A DNA stretch of 64,000 nt from Paenibacillus peoriae (GTDB lineage: Bacteria; Bacillota; Bacilli; Paenibacillales; Paenibacillaceae), in NCBI RefSeq assembly GCF_022531965.1, contig NZ_CP092831.1:1516001-1580000 (forward strand), read 5' to 3'. The notes below the pieces were generated by a model. The model saw only the letters and a program-made list of their open reading frames with translations, did not search any database and was not told where the DNA came from. Below, in pieces: positions 34,898 to 45,601 of the stretch (positions are counted from its first letter, which is position 1; the number at the start of each line of letters is the position of its first letter). The position numbers and the translations under genes were made by a program.

Positions 34898-35797
34898 ATG
34901 GAAATTCACGTAAAACATCAGCCAAATAGCACTCTATCAGCCCATGAAAACCGCGCGCGTATGCTTGTATCTTGTCCAGATGGACCAGGTATTGTAGCGG
35001 CCGTGTCCCGTTTTTTGTACGAGCATGGGGCCAATATCGTTCAATCTGACCAATATACAATGGACCCGTCGGGCGGTATGTTTTTTATGCGGATTGAATT
35101 TGATCTGCCGAATTTGAGTGCAACCCAGCCACAGTTGGAGCAGGATTTTGCCGCTGTTGCTGAGCAATTCCGTATGGAGTGGACGATTTCTGCGGTTAGC
35201 CGCAAGAAAAAACTGGCCATTTTCGTTTCCAAAGAAGATCACTGTTTGGTAGAACTGCTGTGGCAATGGCAGGCAGGAGATCTGGACGCGGATATTTCAT
35301 TGGTGGTTAGTAATCATCCGGATATGAAGGAGTATGTGGAATCGTTTGGTATCCCATATCACCATATTCCGGTAACCGCCGATACCAAGCCGGAGGCGGA
35401 GCGTCGCCAACTAGAGGTTATTGGCGAAGAGATAGACGTTATCATTTTGGCCCGTTACATGCAGATTATATCTCCCAAGTTTATTGAGCATTATCGCAAC
35501 CGAATTATCAATATCCATCATTCCTTTCTGCCTGCATTCGTGGGTGGGAAGCCATATGCCCAAGCCTATAATCGCGGTGTGAAAATTATTGGTGCTACTG
35601 CGCATTATGTAACTGAAGAATTGGACGGCGGCCCGATCATTGAGCAGGACGTGCAGCGTGTAAGCCACGGAGATGATGTAAATGAGCTAAAACGGATCGG
35701 TCGCACCATAGAGCGGGTCGTTTTGGCAAGAGCCGTGAAGTGGCATGCAGAGGATCGTATTCTGGTTCATGAGAACAAAACAGTCGTTTTTAACTAA
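34898..35797 (+). CDS. purU: Formyltetrahydrofolate deformylase
   Basis: A 299-aa enzyme that hydrolyses 10-formyl-THF to formate and THF. It has an N-terminal ACT domain (RMLVSCPDGPGIVAAVSRFL) and a formyltransferase-type domain with the catalytic Asn-His-Asp set (INIHHSFLPAF, GATAHYVTEELDGGPI). ATG 34898 follows AAGGGGG at 12 nt, a rather long spacing. Probably co-transcribed with nfo. Confidence 0.96.
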   Translation: MEIHVKHQPNSTLSAHENRARMLVSCPDGPGIVAAVSRFLYEHGANIVQSDQYTMDPSGGMFFMRIEFDLPNLSATQPQLEQDFAAVAEQFRMEWTISAVSRKKKLAIFVSKEDHCLVELLWQWQAGDLDADISLVVSNHPDMKEYVESFGIPYHHIPVTADTKPEAERRQLEVIGEEIDVIILARYMQIISPKFIEHYRNRIINIHHSFLPAFVGGKPYAQAYNRGVKIIGATAHYVTEELDGGPIIEQDVQRVSHGDDVNELKRIGRTIERVVLARAVKWHAEDRILVHENKTVVFN

Positions 35798-35839
35798 TCT
35801 TAAAATTTTAGGAAAAATTTGTGAATCTATATTTTTTGT

Positions 35840-35877
35840 TAAACAAAGCCCATCGCATAACGGGCTTTGTTTTTTTA
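35840..35877 (+). terminator. Terminator after purU
   Basis: AAACAAAGCCC pairs with GGGCTTTGTTT, followed by a T run. Confidence 0.92.
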
Positions 35878-35881
35878 TATA

Positions 35882-35899
35882 AGGATTTTGCAAAATCCT
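35882..35899. repeat. Perfect dispersed palindrome
   Basis: AGGATTTTGCAAAATCCT, an exact 18-bp palindrome placed 5 nt after the purU terminator. Confidence 0.75.
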
Positions 35900-36040
35900 C
35901 ATGTGAATTATTAGCCTTATAGCCGGTCAGTACATAATATTTTTGTGATTTTATATTTTTTTAAATGAGGTTAATACATTACGGGTATATTTATATGAGG
36001 ACACGGTACTACATTTCCCACAATCATCTTTATAAACGAT

Positions 36041-36070
36041 CTGGCAAACTTTCACGGCAAATGGTACAAT
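36041..36070 (+). promoter_or_regulatory. tkt promoter
   Basis: CTGGCA at 36041 and an extended -10 TGGTACAAT ending 36070, 18 bp apart, 140 nt upstream of tkt. Confidence 0.5.
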
Positions 36071-36211
36071 ACTTAAGAATGTATAAGTCATATTGAAACA
36101 TTCAAGCAGATTCACTCACTTCAACAGATATCGTTTTTGTATCAGGCGGTGATGTTGGGGAGTATGACCGAATGCAATTGACATACTTTTTACAATATGA
36201 GGAGGCTAACC

Positions 36212-38257
36212 ATGACTGACCAGAACCAAGCGATTCAAAAGGATGAAAACTCCACGATCGACAATTTGTCCATCACAACTATTCGTACGTTGGCAATTGA
36301 TGCCATCGAGAAAGCAAACTCGGGACATCCTGGTATGCCGATGGGCTCCGCGCCAATGGGATACCAACTTTTTGCTAAAACGATGAATCATAATCCCGAT
36401 CAACCTACATGGGTTAACCGTGACCGTTTTGTATTGTCTGCAGGACACGGTTCCATGTTGCTATACAGCCTTCTGCACCTGAGCGGCTATGATCTTCCTA
36501 TGGAAGAACTGAAACAATTCCGTCAATGGGGCAGCCTTACACCGGGCCACCCTGAGTTTGGCCACACTGCTGGTGTAGATGCTACAACCGGTCCTCTGGG
36601 ACAAGGTCTAGCAATGTCCGTAGGTATGGCAATGGCTGAAGCTCAACTGGGCGCAACCTATAATAAGGACGAATTTAAAGTTGTAGATCACTTCACATAT
36701 GCAATTTGCGGCGATGGCGATCTGATGGAAGGTATTTCCCACGAGGCTGCTTCGCTGGCTGGTCGCTTACAACTGGGCAAACTGATCGTATTGTTTGATT
36801 CCAATGATATTACACTGGACGGCAAGCTTAATCTGTCCTCTTCCGAGAGTGTTGCCAAACGCTTTGAAGCTTACAACTGGCAAGTACTGCGCGTAGAAGA
36901 TGGTAACGACCTTCCAGCCATCCAAAAAGCCATTGAAGAAGCGCAAGGCGACTCGACACGTCCTACGTTGATTGAAGTGAAGACAGTCATCGGCTACGGA
37001 AGCCCGAACAAACAAGGTAAAGGCGGACACGGCGGTACTCATGGTTCCCCACTGGGATCAGAAGAAGCCAAGCTGACTAAAGAATTCTACAAATGGGTAT
37101 ACGAAGAGGACTTCCACGTACCACAAGAGGTTCGCGAGCATTTTGCTAAAGTAAAAGAGCGCGGTATCGCAGCGAACAAAGCATGGGATGAACAGTTCGC
37201 CAAATACAAAGCTGCTCACCCTGATTTGGCAGCTCAGTTCGAAACAGCTGTAAACGGCGATCTCCCAGAAGGATGGGATCGTGACCTTCCGAAGTACACG
37301 ACTGAAGACAAAGCCGTTTCGACTCGTGTAGCTTCTGGTAATGCTTTGAACGGATTGGCTCCAAACGTACCTTTCCTGACAGGCGGTTCTGCCGATCTGG
37401 AGAGCTCCACAATGACACATTTGAACAACCTGACGAACTTTACGCCAGAAGACTACGCCGGCCGTAACATCTATTTCGGTATCCGCGAATTTGGTATGGC
37501 TGCTGCGATGAACGGTATGGCGTTGCACCAAGGTGTAAAAGTATTCGGCGGTACATTCTTCGTATTTACAGACTATCTGCGTCCAGCCGTTCGTCTGGCA
37601 GCTCTGATGGGATTGCCTGTAACCTACGTTCTGACTCACGACAGTATTGCTGTAGGTGAAGATGGTCCGACTCATGAGCCGATCGAGCAATTGGCTTCCC
37701 TGCGTATTATCCCGAACTTGACAGTAATTCGTCCAGCGGACGGTAATGAAACTTCTGCTGCTTGGGCTTACACGCTGGAAAACAAGAAAAACCCGGTTGC
37801 TCTGGTATTAACTCGTCAAAACCTGCCAATCCTGGCTGCTAGTGCTGAGCATGCACGCGAAGGTATCAAACGCGGTGCTTATGTGGTTGCAGATGCAACA
37901 GATGGCAAACCAGTTGCTCAAATTCTAGCTACAGGCTCCGAAGTGCAATTGGCTGTTAAAGCTCAGGAAGCACTGGCAGAACAAGGTATTCAAGTACGTG
38001 TTATCAGCTTCCCAAGCTGGGATCTGTTCGAAAAACAAGACAAAGCATACAAAGATTCCGTTCTGCTGCCAGAAGTGAAAGCTCGTTTGGCTGTAGAAAT
38101 GGCATATCCACTGGGCTGGGAAAAATATGTTGGCGACCAAGGCGACATTCTCGGTATCAGTACATTCGGCGCATCCGCACCTGGCGATCGCGTGATTAAG
38201 GAATACGGCTTTACAGTAGAGAATGTTGTTAGCCGTGTGAAAGCTTTGTTGAAATAA
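36212..38257 (+). CDS. tkt: Transketolase
   Basis: A 681-aa thiamine-diphosphate enzyme of the pentose phosphate pathway. Visible motifs: [36 protein letters not shown], the ThDP motif GDGDLMEG...DSNDITLDG and the pyrimidine-binding part [14 protein letters not shown]. Start ATG 36212 has GAGGAGG 6 nt upstream, better than the open frame at 36197. Codon use is strongly biased to few codons, as in highly expressed genes. Confidence 0.98.
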   Translation: MTDQNQAIQKDENSTIDNLSITTIRTLAIDAIEKANSGHPGMPMGSAPMGYQLFAKTMNHNPDQPTWVNRDRFVLSAGHGSMLLYSLLHLSGYDLPMEELKQFRQWGSLTPGHPEFGHTAGVDATTGPLGQGLAMSVGMAMAEAQLGATYNKDEFKVVDHFTYAICGDGDLMEGISHEAASLAGRLQLGKLIVLFDSNDITLDGKLNLSSSESVAKRFEAYNWQVLRVEDGNDLPAIQKAIEEAQGDSTRPTLIEVKTVIGYGSPNKQGKGGHGGTHGSPLGSEEAKLTKEFYKWVYEEDFHVPQEVREHFAKVKERGIAANKAWDEQFAKYKAAHPDLAAQFETAVNGDLPEGWDRDLPKYTTEDKAVSTRVASGNALNGLAPNVPFLTGGSADLESSTMTHLNNLTNFTPEDYAGRNIYFGIREFGMAAAMNGMALHQGVKVFGGTFFVFTDYLRPAVRLAALMGLPVTYVLTHDSIAVGEDGPTHEPIEQLASLRIIPNLTVIRPADGNETSAAWAYTLENKKNPVALVLTRQNLPILAASAEHAREGIKRGAYVVADATDGKPVAQILATGSEVQLAVKAQEALAEQGIQVRVISFPSWDLFEKQDKAYKDSVLLPEVKARLAVEMAYPLGWEKYVGDQGDILGISTFGASAPGDRVIKEYGFTVENVVSRVKALLK

Positions 38258-38273
38258 AACATTGGAGCATCTA

Positions 38274-38317
38274 AAACAGACAGTCGTAACCTGAGTAAGG
38301 CTTACGGCTGTTTGTTT
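38274..38317 (+). terminator. Terminator after tkt
   Basis: AAACAGACAGTCGTAA pairs with TTACGGCTGTTTGTTT around a 12-nt loop. Confidence 0.8.
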
Positions 38318-38471
38318 CATACAGTTGATGTTTTGCGAAAAGATCACTTTGGAATTCCAGTGTATTGTATACGTGATACAGTGTGTATTTTCATACTGAA
38401 GCTGGAATCAAATCTATGTTATGATGCACCAATATTCATTCAACCATTGAGAGCAGATGAGGGGATAACGA

Positions 38472-38786
38472 ATGACACAGTTTGATGGAGTAAGCGTAGT
38501 TAAAAAAGCAAACGTTTATTACGATGGTCAGGTTACAAGCCGTACAGTCATCCTGGGTGACGGTAGTAAGGTTACACTGGGGATTATGCTGCCAGGAACG
38601 TACGAGTTCGGCACGGATTCCCGTGAGATTATGGAGATTTTGGCAGGGGATCTGAGAGTGTTACTTCCAGGTACTGAGGAATGGCTGGAAATACAAGGGA
38701 CAGCAACCTTTCACGTACCTGCAAAGTCTTCCTTCAAGCTGGAAGTACGAAGTGTAACTGATTATTGCTGTTCTTATCCCGAATAG
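38472..38786 (+). CDS. ppnP: Pyrimidine/purine nucleoside phosphorylase (PpnP)
   Basis: A 104-aa cupin of the DUF1255/YaiE family, which phosphorolyses several nucleosides. Typical segments: [39 protein letters not shown] and [16 protein letters not shown] 38472 follows GAGGGGAT. Length matches the family exactly. Confidence 0.95.
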   Translation: MTQFDGVSVVKKANVYYDGQVTSRTVILGDGSKVTLGIMLPGTYEFGTDSREIMEILAGDLRVLLPGTEEWLEIQGTATFHVPAKSSFKLEVRSVTDYCCSYPE

Positions 38787-38797
38787 TAAGCTAAAAC

Positions 38798-38837
38798 GGG
38801 TAAGCACACTCAGCCTTCAAGCTAAGTGTGCTTACCC
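38798..38837. terminator. Perfect 13-bp hairpin after ppnP
   Basis: GGGTAAGCACACT pairs with AGTGTGCTTACCC. There is no T run, so termination may be weak or Rho-dependent; it lies between converging genes. Confidence 0.6.
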
Positions 38838-38894
38838 TAAAGCTATGCCATATGTACACAAGCACAGCAGTATAGTTACACAGAAAGGTACAGC

Positions 38895-39794
38895 TTATTC
38901 GAGAGGTTGACCACCAATGGTGCGGCCAATCCATGCTTCGTATGTCTTCACGACAGCGGATAGGTCCTCGTCGCCGTAGCCTTGCGTTTGCCCGGCTTGA
39001 AATAGGCTTTTGGCAATGGATAACATAGGTGCGGGGATGGACAGGCTGTCTGTTAGTGAGGAAGCAAGCTTCAAGTCCTTAAGCATCAAGGCAAGTGAGA
39101 ACTGGTTGCTAAAATCATGCTCAATGATTTTGCGCCCTTTCAGGTCAGCGGCCTTGCTGCCTGCCGATCCGAGTTGTACCAATTCAAGGAAGCTGTCTGC
39201 CGGGATGCCGGATTTAGCCGCGATAGCAAAGCCTTCAGCCAGAGCGAGGTTATGAATACCGACCATCGTATTATGAGCGAGCTTGGCTACGGCCCCGCTT
39301 CCATTAGGTCCCATATGAAGTACCTTTTTGCCCAGGGTATCAAAAACATCTGATTGTGCCGCAATGGCTTCTGCATTACCACCAACCATGAACACGAGTG
39401 TGCCGTCTACAGCGGCAGGCTTACTGCCTGTTACGGGAGCATCAATGAAGGAACAGCCCAGCTTGTCCGCTTCGGCGGCTAGTTGTTTGACCAGCTCAGG
39501 TGAAATCGTGCTGTTGTCCATCACGGTCATGCCAGCCGTAAGGCCGGCAAACACACCGTCTTCGCCGTAATAGATGTCACGAATGGAATGATCATCACTG
39601 ACCATGGTAATGACCAAGTGCTGACCTTCAGCTGCTTCACGAGGGGTTGAAGCTGTACGTGCGCCTTGCTCTTCCAGTGGCTCGCAGCGCGAAGCGGTGC
39701 GATTATAAACTGTGACTCCGAATCCCTGCTTTAGCAGATTGGATGCCATCGGGGCGCCCATGGTGCCCAGTCCGATAAATCCGATGTTTTTCAT
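38895..39794 (-). CDS. 3-hydroxyisobutyrate dehydrogenase-family reductase
   Basis: A 299-aa beta-hydroxyacid dehydrogenase: NAD(P) motif FIGLGTMGAPMASNL, substrate motif DAPVTGSKPAAVDGTL and catalytic Lys in AKLAHNTMVG. Family members act on 3-hydroxyisobutyrate, tartronate semialdehyde or succinic semialdehyde; the exact substrate cannot be read from sequence. Single-gene unit. Confidence 0.93.
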   Translation of the reverse strand: MKNIGFIGLGTMGAPMASNLLKQGFGVTVYNRTASRCEPLEEQGARTASTPREAAEGQHLVITMVSDDHSIRDIYYGEDGVFAGLTAGMTVMDNSTISPELVKQLAAEADKLGCSFIDAPVTGSKPAAVDGTLVFMVGGNAEAIAAQSDVFDTLGKKVLHMGPNGSGAVAKLAHNTMVGIHNLALAEGFAIAAKSGIPADSFLELVQLGSAGSKAADLKGRKIIEHDFSNQFSLALMLKDLKLASSLTDSLSIPAPMLSIAKSLFQAGQTQGYGDEDLSAVVKTYEAWIGRTIGGQPLE

Positions 39795-39954
39795 TGCTAA
39801 TCACCTTTCTTGTTGGAAGTTGCCGTCCGATGCAGATGCGAGTCGGCCCTGAATTGAATATTGAAACAGGTTGATCTCAGTTAATTGTAGCATGGGCATG
39901 CTACCCTATCTACAGGAGGGGCTGTCAAGCACAGGATACATAGGTAACGCAAGC

Positions 39955-39983
39955 TTGTCAGGCCCAGCAAATTAAAGTATCCT
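39955..39983 (+). promoter_or_regulatory. pgi promoter candidate
   Basis: TTGTCA at 39955 and TATCCT at 39978 with 17-bp spacing, about 60 nt upstream of pgi. Confidence 0.5.
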
Positions 39984-40044
39984 ATTCCTAAGTCCTTATG
40001 TTCGTATTCATGGTCTTAGTAATACCAAACAGGAGGTTCCAAAC

Positions 40045-41400
40045 ATGTCTAAAAAAGTTATTTTTGATTACACTAAAGCTCTCTCCTTTGTAGGTCAGCA
40101 CGAAATTGATTATTTTGCAGAGCCTATCAAGCTGGCTCATGAGCAACTGCACAACCAAACCGGTGTAGGTTCCGATTTCTTAGGTTGGATCGACCTGCCT
40201 ACCAATTATGATAAAGAAGAGTTTGCGCGCATCCAAAAGGCTGCTGCTAAAATTCAAAGCGATTCCGAAGTACTGATCGTAATCGGTATCGGCGGTTCTT
40301 ACCTTGGAGCACGTGCTGCGATCGAAATGCTGTCGCATTCTTTCTACAATGCACTGCCTAAAGATCAACGCAAGGGCCCAGCTATCTATTTTGCAGGCAA
40401 CAACATCAGCTCTACATATGTGAATCATCTGTTGGAACTGATTGAAGGTAAAGACTTCTCTGTGAACGTCATTTCCAAATCAGGTACGACAACAGAGCCA
40501 GCTATCGCATTCCGCGTATTCCGTGCAGCTCTGGAGAAAAAATACGGTAAAGAAGAAGCGCGCAAACGTATTTATGCAACGACCGATAAAGAACGTGGCG
40601 CTTTGAAAAAACTGGCTAACGAAGAAGGCTACGAATCTTTCATTATTCCTGATGATGTGGGTGGTCGTTACTCTGTGCTGACAGCAGTAGGCTTGTTGCC
40701 GATTGCTACTGCAGGCATTAACATCGAAGAAATGATGCAGGGGGCGGCAGACGCTTCCAAAGAATACAGCAACCCGAATGTAGCTGAGAACGAGGCTTAT
40801 CAATATGCAGCCGTTCGTAACGCTTTGTACCGCAAAGGTAAAGCAATTGAAATTCTCGTAAACTATGAGCCGTCTCTTCATTTTGTATCCGAGTGGTGGA
40901 AACAGTTGTACGGAGAAAGCGAAGGCAAGGATTACAAAGGCATTTATCCTGCTTCTGTTGATTTCTCGACAGACCTGCACTCCATGGGACAATTCATTCA
41001 GGAAGGCAGCCGCAATATTTTCGAAACGGTAATCCAAGTAGAAAATGTACCTAGTCACATCACCATCGAAGCAGATGAGGATGATCTGGACGGACTGAAT
41101 TTCCTGGCAGGCAAAACTGTGGATTTTGTAAATAAAAAAGCATTCCAAGGTACATTGCTGGCTCACACAGACGGACAAGTACCGAACTTGATTGTAAATA
41201 TTCCTGACTTAAGCCCTTACTCTTTCGGCTATCTTGCTTATTTCTTCGAAAAAGCTTGCGGCATCAGCGGCTACCTGTTGGGTGTAAATCCGTTCGATCA
41301 ACCGGGCGTAGAAGCTTACAAGAAGAACATGTTTGCGCTGCTCGGTAAACCAGGCTTCGAAAAAGAAAAAGCTGAGCTTGAAGCGAGATTGTCTGAATAA
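40045..41400 (+). CDS. pgi: Glucose-6-phosphate isomerase
   Basis: A 451-aa glycolytic enzyme interconverting glucose-6-P and fructose-6-P. Motifs: [43 protein letters not shown] and the C-terminal [19 protein letters not shown] 40045 follows ACAGGAGGT. Length fits the Firmicute form. Codon use is as biased as in tkt. Confidence 0.98.
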   Translation: MSKKVIFDYTKALSFVGQHEIDYFAEPIKLAHEQLHNQTGVGSDFLGWIDLPTNYDKEEFARIQKAAAKIQSDSEVLIVIGIGGSYLGARAAIEMLSHSFYNALPKDQRKGPAIYFAGNNISSTYVNHLLELIEGKDFSVNVISKSGTTTEPAIAFRVFRAALEKKYGKEEARKRIYATTDKERGALKKLANEEGYESFIIPDDVGGRYSVLTAVGLLPIATAGINIEEMMQGAADASKEYSNPNVAENEAYQYAAVRNALYRKGKAIEILVNYEPSLHFVSEWWKQLYGESEGKDYKGIYPASVDFSTDLHSMGQFIQEGSRNIFETVIQVENVPSHITIEADEDDLDGLNFLAGKTVDFVNKKAFQGTLLAHTDGQVPNLIVNIPDLSPYSFGYLAYFFEKACGISGYLLGVNPFDQPGVEAYKKNMFALLGKPGFEKEKAELEARLSE

Positions 41401-41475
41401 GAGTGCTGTAATCTCTGATGCGAAACAGGATTTCGGTCAGAAGTGTTATAGTGTATAGCAGCAATTAAAGTACAG

Positions 41476-41519
41476 GAAAGCAGTTCACCAGCTGCCAGTA
41501 GCGGGGGACTGCTTTCTTG
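41476..41519 (+). terminator. Terminator after pgi
   Basis: GAAAGCAGT pairs with ACTGCTTTC around a 23-nt spacer, followed by a short T tract. Confidence 0.65.
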
Positions 41520-41548
41520 TAAAATGAAGTAAGGAAGGTTATACGTGT

Positions 41549-42181
41549 ATGTTGGAACAATACCGAACCGTACGCGGTGCCGGCAACAAGGAAATTGTGA
41601 TCCGAAAATCCCGTTTTATCGGCCATATTCAGCCTGTTCAAACTGAGGAAGAAGCAGTTGCTTTCATAGAGCGCATCAAAAAAGAGCATTGGAACGCTAC
41701 CCATAATTGTTCTGCTTACATGATTGGGGAAAGAGACGAAATCCAAAAGCAATCGGATGACGGAGAACCGAGCGGTACGGCTGGAAAGCCTATTTTGGAG
41801 GTGATCCGCAACCAGAAGCTGAAAAATGTCGCTATTGTTGTTACCCGTTACTTTGGTGGGATTTTGCTGGGAGCAGGCGGTCTGATTCGCGCGTATTCAG
41901 ATGGTGCTGTTGCAGCAATCGAGGCAGGGGATGCAATTACGCGTGTGCTGCATCGTGAAGTTTTTGTAGAATTGGATTATACCTGGTTGGGCAAAGTGGA
42001 AAATGAATTACGCAATCGCAGCATCCGCACTGGAGAAACAATGTTTACGGATAAAGTTACCTTAACCTGTCTGCCGCTGGCTGGTGATGCGGAATCCTTT
42101 AGCAACTGGATAACAGACTTGACGCAGGGGCAATCGCTTGTGTCGGAGGGAGAGCAGCTTTACTTTATTGAAGGGGAATAA
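41549..42181 (+). CDS. yigZ: YigZ/IMPACT-family protein
   Basis: A 210-aa protein with an N-terminal IMPACT domain (IRKSRFIGHIQPV, NATHNCSAYMIG, DGEPSGTAGKPIL, VTRYFGGILLGAGGLIRAYS) and a DUF1949 C-terminal domain. Some homologues act in translation control; bacterial function is not settled. ATG 41549 follows AGGAAGG. Five nt ahead of the TetR gene, so likely one operon. Confidence 0.95.
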   Translation: MLEQYRTVRGAGNKEIVIRKSRFIGHIQPVQTEEEAVAFIERIKKEHWNATHNCSAYMIGERDEIQKQSDDGEPSGTAGKPILEVIRNQKLKNVAIVVTRYFGGILLGAGGLIRAYSDGAVAAIEAGDAITRVLHREVFVELDYTWLGKVENELRNRSIRTGETMFTDKVTLTCLPLAGDAESFSNWITDLTQGQSLVSEGEQLYFIEGE

Positions 42182-42186
42182 ATAAT

Positions 42187-42768
42187 ATGGCTAGAAGAGC
42201 AGTAGAACAGGAGTTGTCAAGAGGGCGGATTCTGGAAGCGGCCAGGCACTTGTTTATTACCAAGGGCTACCGTGCGATTTCAATGCGCAGCATTGGCCAG
42301 CATCTGGGTTACAGTCATGGTTCGTTATACTATCATTTTAAAGAGAAGGCTGAACTGTTCTATGCCATTGTGATTGAAGATTTTAATACATTGCGTGGGA
42401 TTCTACTGCAAGCAGCAACAGGCACACCTGATGATGGCTTGAGCAGACTAGAGTACTTGATGCTGGAATTTATCCGTTTTGGTTTGGAAAATCCATATCA
42501 ATACGAAATTATGTTCATGATGCACGATGAAGAACTATTTGCATACTGTCGCACAGAGCAAAACCGTTGTGTCGAACTATTTGCATCCATGATCCGTCAA
42601 GAATTGAGTGGTCAGGGGCATTCGGAGGAAGATTGCTCAAGGGTACCGAAAAGTCTGTTTTTATCCATGCATGGCTTTGTATCCTTTTATATTCAGGACG
42701 GTTTAACATTTGAAGAAATTAGGCCCGCTGCTTTAGCACATGTAAAGCTGCTGTGCAGACACCTATGA
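42187..42768 (+). CDS. TetR/AcrR-family transcriptional regulator
   Basis: A 193-aa repressor-type protein: N-terminal HTH (GRILEAARHLFITKGYRAISMRSIG then GYSHGSLYYHFKEKAELF) and an all-helical ligand domain. ATG 42187 follows GAAGGGGA. Targets and ligand unknown. Confidence 0.93.
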   Translation: MARRAVEQELSRGRILEAARHLFITKGYRAISMRSIGQHLGYSHGSLYYHFKEKAELFYAIVIEDFNTLRGILLQAATGTPDDGLSRLEYLMLEFIRFGLENPYQYEIMFMMHDEELFAYCRTEQNRCVELFASMIRQELSGQGHSEEDCSRVPKSLFLSMHGFVSFYIQDGLTFEEIRPAALAHVKLLCRHL

Positions 42769-42882
42769 GCGTACCTGCATTCACACGCTTCACCCATGAA
42801 CATGTAGGGCGCTTTTCTAGGTGTATGCACTTCATGACGGTGACTTATCATTACGGTACTTTGCGAAAGCGACTAAGAATTT

Positions 42883-42930
42883 AACAGACGATGATGCATC
42901 CAGTAGGAAAACATCATGGTCTGTTTTTTT
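42883..42930. terminator. Terminator after the TetR gene
   Basis: AACAGACGATGATG pairs with CATCATGGTCTGTT, followed by seven T; sited between converging genes. Confidence 0.88.
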
Positions 42931-42941
42931 ACCCGTTTCCG

Positions 42942-43352
42942 TCAGCCCTTCATGATTTTCACATGGTATTGACGTCTGCGTGGTCCGTCGAATTCACAAA
43001 AATAAAGTCCTTGCCATCGTCCGAGCAACAGCTTTCCATCATGGATGATGATCGTTTGTGAGGGGCCTGTCGTGATGGATTTTAGGTGGGACGCTGTATT
43101 TCCCTCCATATGGCGATATTGGGGATGCTCCCACGGATAGACTTCATCTAGTCTTAACATCACATCATGTTTGACATCTGGGTCTGCATTTTCATTAATG
43201 GCGATGCCGGCTGTCGTGTGTGGACAATAAACAAGTGCGGTTCCTTGTTGCACCCCGCTTTTTTCGATCAATGAAGCAACCTCTCGTGTAATATCACGAA
43301 TTTCATCTCGCCGTGTAGTGGATAATTCTAAAGTATGCAACAATAACTCCAT
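42942..43352 (-). CDS. yjbQ: YjbQ-family (UPF0047) protein
   Basis: A 136-aa protein with the family's signature YCPHTTAGIAINENADPDV and RWQGLYFCEFDGPRRR. Homologues show weak thiamine-phosphate-synthase activity; the true role is open. The start ATG 43352 abuts AAAGGAG, but GGAAG lies 7 nt upstream; a TTG four codons in is an alternative. Confidence 0.93.
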   Translation of the reverse strand: MELLLHTLELSTTRRDEIRDITREVASLIEKSGVQQGTALVYCPHTTAGIAINENADPDVKHDVMLRLDEVYPWEHPQYRHMEGNTASHLKSITTGPSQTIIIHDGKLLLGRWQGLYFCEFDGPRRRQYHVKIMKG

Positions 43353-43564
43353 CTCCTTTCTTCCTAATACTTTACCCTTTTAATTCCTAATATAATATAT
43401 AGAGTTGACGAAAATTACTTTCCTTTGATAAAGTATCACATAAGAAAAAACATAGTATATGCATTGGAATAATTAAATGATTTTAAATGAGGTACGTGCT
43501 TTGCGGTAAGCAAGGCTGCTGCTGTTCCTGAACAGGTCCAGAAGCGGAAAGGAAGTGTACGGAT

Positions 43565-44626
43565 ATGCATGTGGAAGTAAGAGGATTAAACAAGCATTTC
43601 GGTAATTTTCATGCAGTAAAGGACGTATCTTTTGATATTCAGGCGGGCCATCTTATTGGCTTACTCGGTCCAAGTGGTGGGGGGAAAACCTCCATTCTTC
43701 GCATTTTGGCGGGTCTGGAGCAACCGGATGCGGGAGAAATTCATTTTCATGGAAAAAGGGTAAACGAGCTGTCCCCGCAGGAACGTGGAATCGGATTTGT
43801 ATTTCAAAACTATGCTTTGTTCAAGCACATGAGCGTCTACGACAATATTGCCTTTGGTCTGAAAGTGAAAAAAAGCTCCAAAACCCGTATCAAGGAACGG
43901 GTCACGGAGTTGGTCGAACTAACGGGGCTCAAAGGATTTGAGCATCGTTATCCGCATCAGTTGTCAGGTGGACAGCGACAGCGAGTTGCTTTTGCGCGTG
44001 CTTTGGCACCAGAGCCTCAATTGCTGCTGTTGGATGAGCCTTTTGCAGCTATTGATGCCAAGATTCGTCAGGAGCTGCGCACCTGGCTGCGAGAGTTGAT
44101 TGAGCGGGTGGGCATTACTTCAATTTTTGTCACCCATGATCAGGATGAGGCGATTGAAGTAGCGGATGAAATTATGGTGATTAATCAGGGACGACTGGAG
44201 CAGAAGGGAACGCCTTGGGATATTTATAAAAAACCGGGTACCCCGTTCGTGGCTTCCTTCATTGGGGAATCTACGGTGATTGAACAGGCAGGCAGTCTCA
44301 AAGGCTTCGAAGAAGCTGCTGGAGTGGGAACACGTGCCTTGATCCGTCCGGAGTATATTGATGTCGGGCCAAGCGAGGAATTTACGCTTCTGTCGGCGAC
44401 CGAGGAAGGCGTAGTGAAGCATTTGCATTTTCGTGGAAGTGAGTGGATGGTTGAAGTACAAGTTGGGGACCATCGTCTCATGACGTACCGTTCGCTGGAG
44501 AAGTCTACGCTGGAACCTGGTCAGCAGGTGCGAGTGTTGGTGCATCGAGCCTATCTATATAATGACCAGTCCAGCTGGATGGTGGAAAACCGCCTGAAGG
44601 AAGATCCCATGCCTATCATCATTTAA
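43565..44626 (+). CDS. cysA: CysA-type sulfate/molybdate ABC transporter ATPase
   Basis: A 353-aa ABC ATPase: Walker A GPSGGGKTS, Q-loop FVFQNYALFKHM, signature LSGGQRQR, Walker B LLLLDEPFAAID, switch THDQDEA, and a C-terminal TOBE-like regulatory domain. It resembles CysA of sulfate uptake, but no permease or binding-protein genes lie next to it, so the assignment to sulfate is from sequence resemblance alone. ATG 43565 follows GGAAAGGAAG. Confidence 0.85.
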   Translation: MHVEVRGLNKHFGNFHAVKDVSFDIQAGHLIGLLGPSGGGKTSILRILAGLEQPDAGEIHFHGKRVNELSPQERGIGFVFQNYALFKHMSVYDNIAFGLKVKKSSKTRIKERVTELVELTGLKGFEHRYPHQLSGGQRQRVAFARALAPEPQLLLLDEPFAAIDAKIRQELRTWLRELIERVGITSIFVTHDQDEAIEVADEIMVINQGRLEQKGTPWDIYKKPGTPFVASFIGESTVIEQAGSLKGFEEAAGVGTRALIRPEYIDVGPSEEFTLLSATEEGVVKHLHFRGSEWMVEVQVGDHRLMTYRSLEKSTLEPGQQVRVLVHRAYLYNDQSSWMVENRLKEDPMPIII

Positions 44627-44631
44627 AAATC

Positions 44632-44649
44632 AGGCTTTTGCAAAATTCT
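44632..44649. repeat. Diverged copy of the dispersed palindrome
   Basis: AGGCTTTTGCAAAATTCT, two mismatches from the perfect form at 35882; 5 nt after the cysA stop. Confidence 0.6.
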
Positions 44650-44750
44650 CAAATATATATGATCACGCTTGGGGGGATGTCTAGCCTGATTTCACGGCTT
44701 TGGGCATGCTCCTTTTGGCGTTGGACGCTGGAAGGATTTACGCAGATGAT

Positions 44751-44779
44751 TTACGTAGAATCGGTCTGTTCGTTATAAT
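44751..44779 (+). promoter_or_regulatory. Promoter of the PhnP-like gene
   Basis: Perfect -10 TATAAT at 44774 with a weak -35 TTACGT 17 bp upstream. Confidence 0.5.
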
Positions 44780-44815
44780 AGTAGTAAAAAGACCCAAATA
44801 GATAGGAGTTAAACC

Positions 44816-45586
44816 ATGAATCGGCTTATTTTTCTTGGCACGGGGGATGCAATGGGGGTTCCGCGTGTATATTGTGATTGTCTCGTATGCACAGAAGCTC
44901 GCACGACAGGGGCGAACATAAGATTGAGATCGTCTGTGCTGATCGAAAGCGAGACGGAGGACTTTATGATTGATTGTGGCCCGGACTGGCGCAGACAGCT
45001 AGAATTACGCGATCTGCGTTTTATCCCTACGATCCTTGTGACACATGCACATTTTGACCATATTGGAGGATTACCAGAATGGGCAGATGCCTGTCGCTGG
45101 ACTGGGAACAGAGGTCGATTGTACGCGCCACAGGAAGTGATCGACACGATCTTGCGGCAATTTTCCTGGCTCTCTGGAAATTTGGATCTTATTCCAGTAG
45201 ATCAGGGAGCCCAACTTGGCGGGTGGAATATCCGGGGATGGCGTGTGAATCACGGGAAGAACGGATATGCCTACGCTTATCGCCTGGAAAAGGACGGCTT
45301 CTCGTGGGCCTACTGTTCGGATTCGATTGGATTAAATGAGGCGGAAATTCTCCCTTTGCACAATCTGAATTTGCTCGTCCTGGGAACGAGTTTTTATCAT
45401 GAGGAGGCCGAGTATGCCACCCGCTCTGTATATGACATGCTGGAGGCACAGGAGCTTATAGGAAGGCTTAAGCCCCAAAGCACAGTGTTTACACATATGT
45501 CCCATGATGTGGATGTCACACGCAATTATGGGCTTCTGGAAGGGATTAGTTTGGCACACACCGGCATGAGTTTGCCGTTAGAATAA
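44816..45586 (+). CDS. PhnP-like MBL-fold metallohydrolase
   Basis: A 256-aa metallo-beta-lactamase-fold hydrolase with the metal motif THAHFDHIGG, an N-terminal Cys pair (CDCLVCTEART) typical of PhnP-type cyclic phosphodiesterases, and late metal ligands in YCSDS and THMSHDVD. No phosphonate genes are nearby, so the substrate is open. ATG 44816 follows ATAGGAG. Confidence 0.9.
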   Translation: MNRLIFLGTGDAMGVPRVYCDCLVCTEARTTGANIRLRSSVLIESETEDFMIDCGPDWRRQLELRDLRFIPTILVTHAHFDHIGGLPEWADACRWTGNRGRLYAPQEVIDTILRQFSWLSGNLDLIPVDQGAQLGGWNIRGWRVNHGKNGYAYAYRLEKDGFSWAYCSDSIGLNEAEILPLHNLNLLVLGTSFYHEEAEYATRSVYDMLEAQELIGRLKPQSTVFTHMSHDVDVTRNYGLLEGISLAHTGMSLPLE

Positions 45587-45601
45587 AGGTGCATTTTACC
45601 T

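Noticed and set aside
37058..37690. Minus-strand frame of 210 codons
   Set aside because: Antisense shadow of transketolase, caused by its biased codon use.
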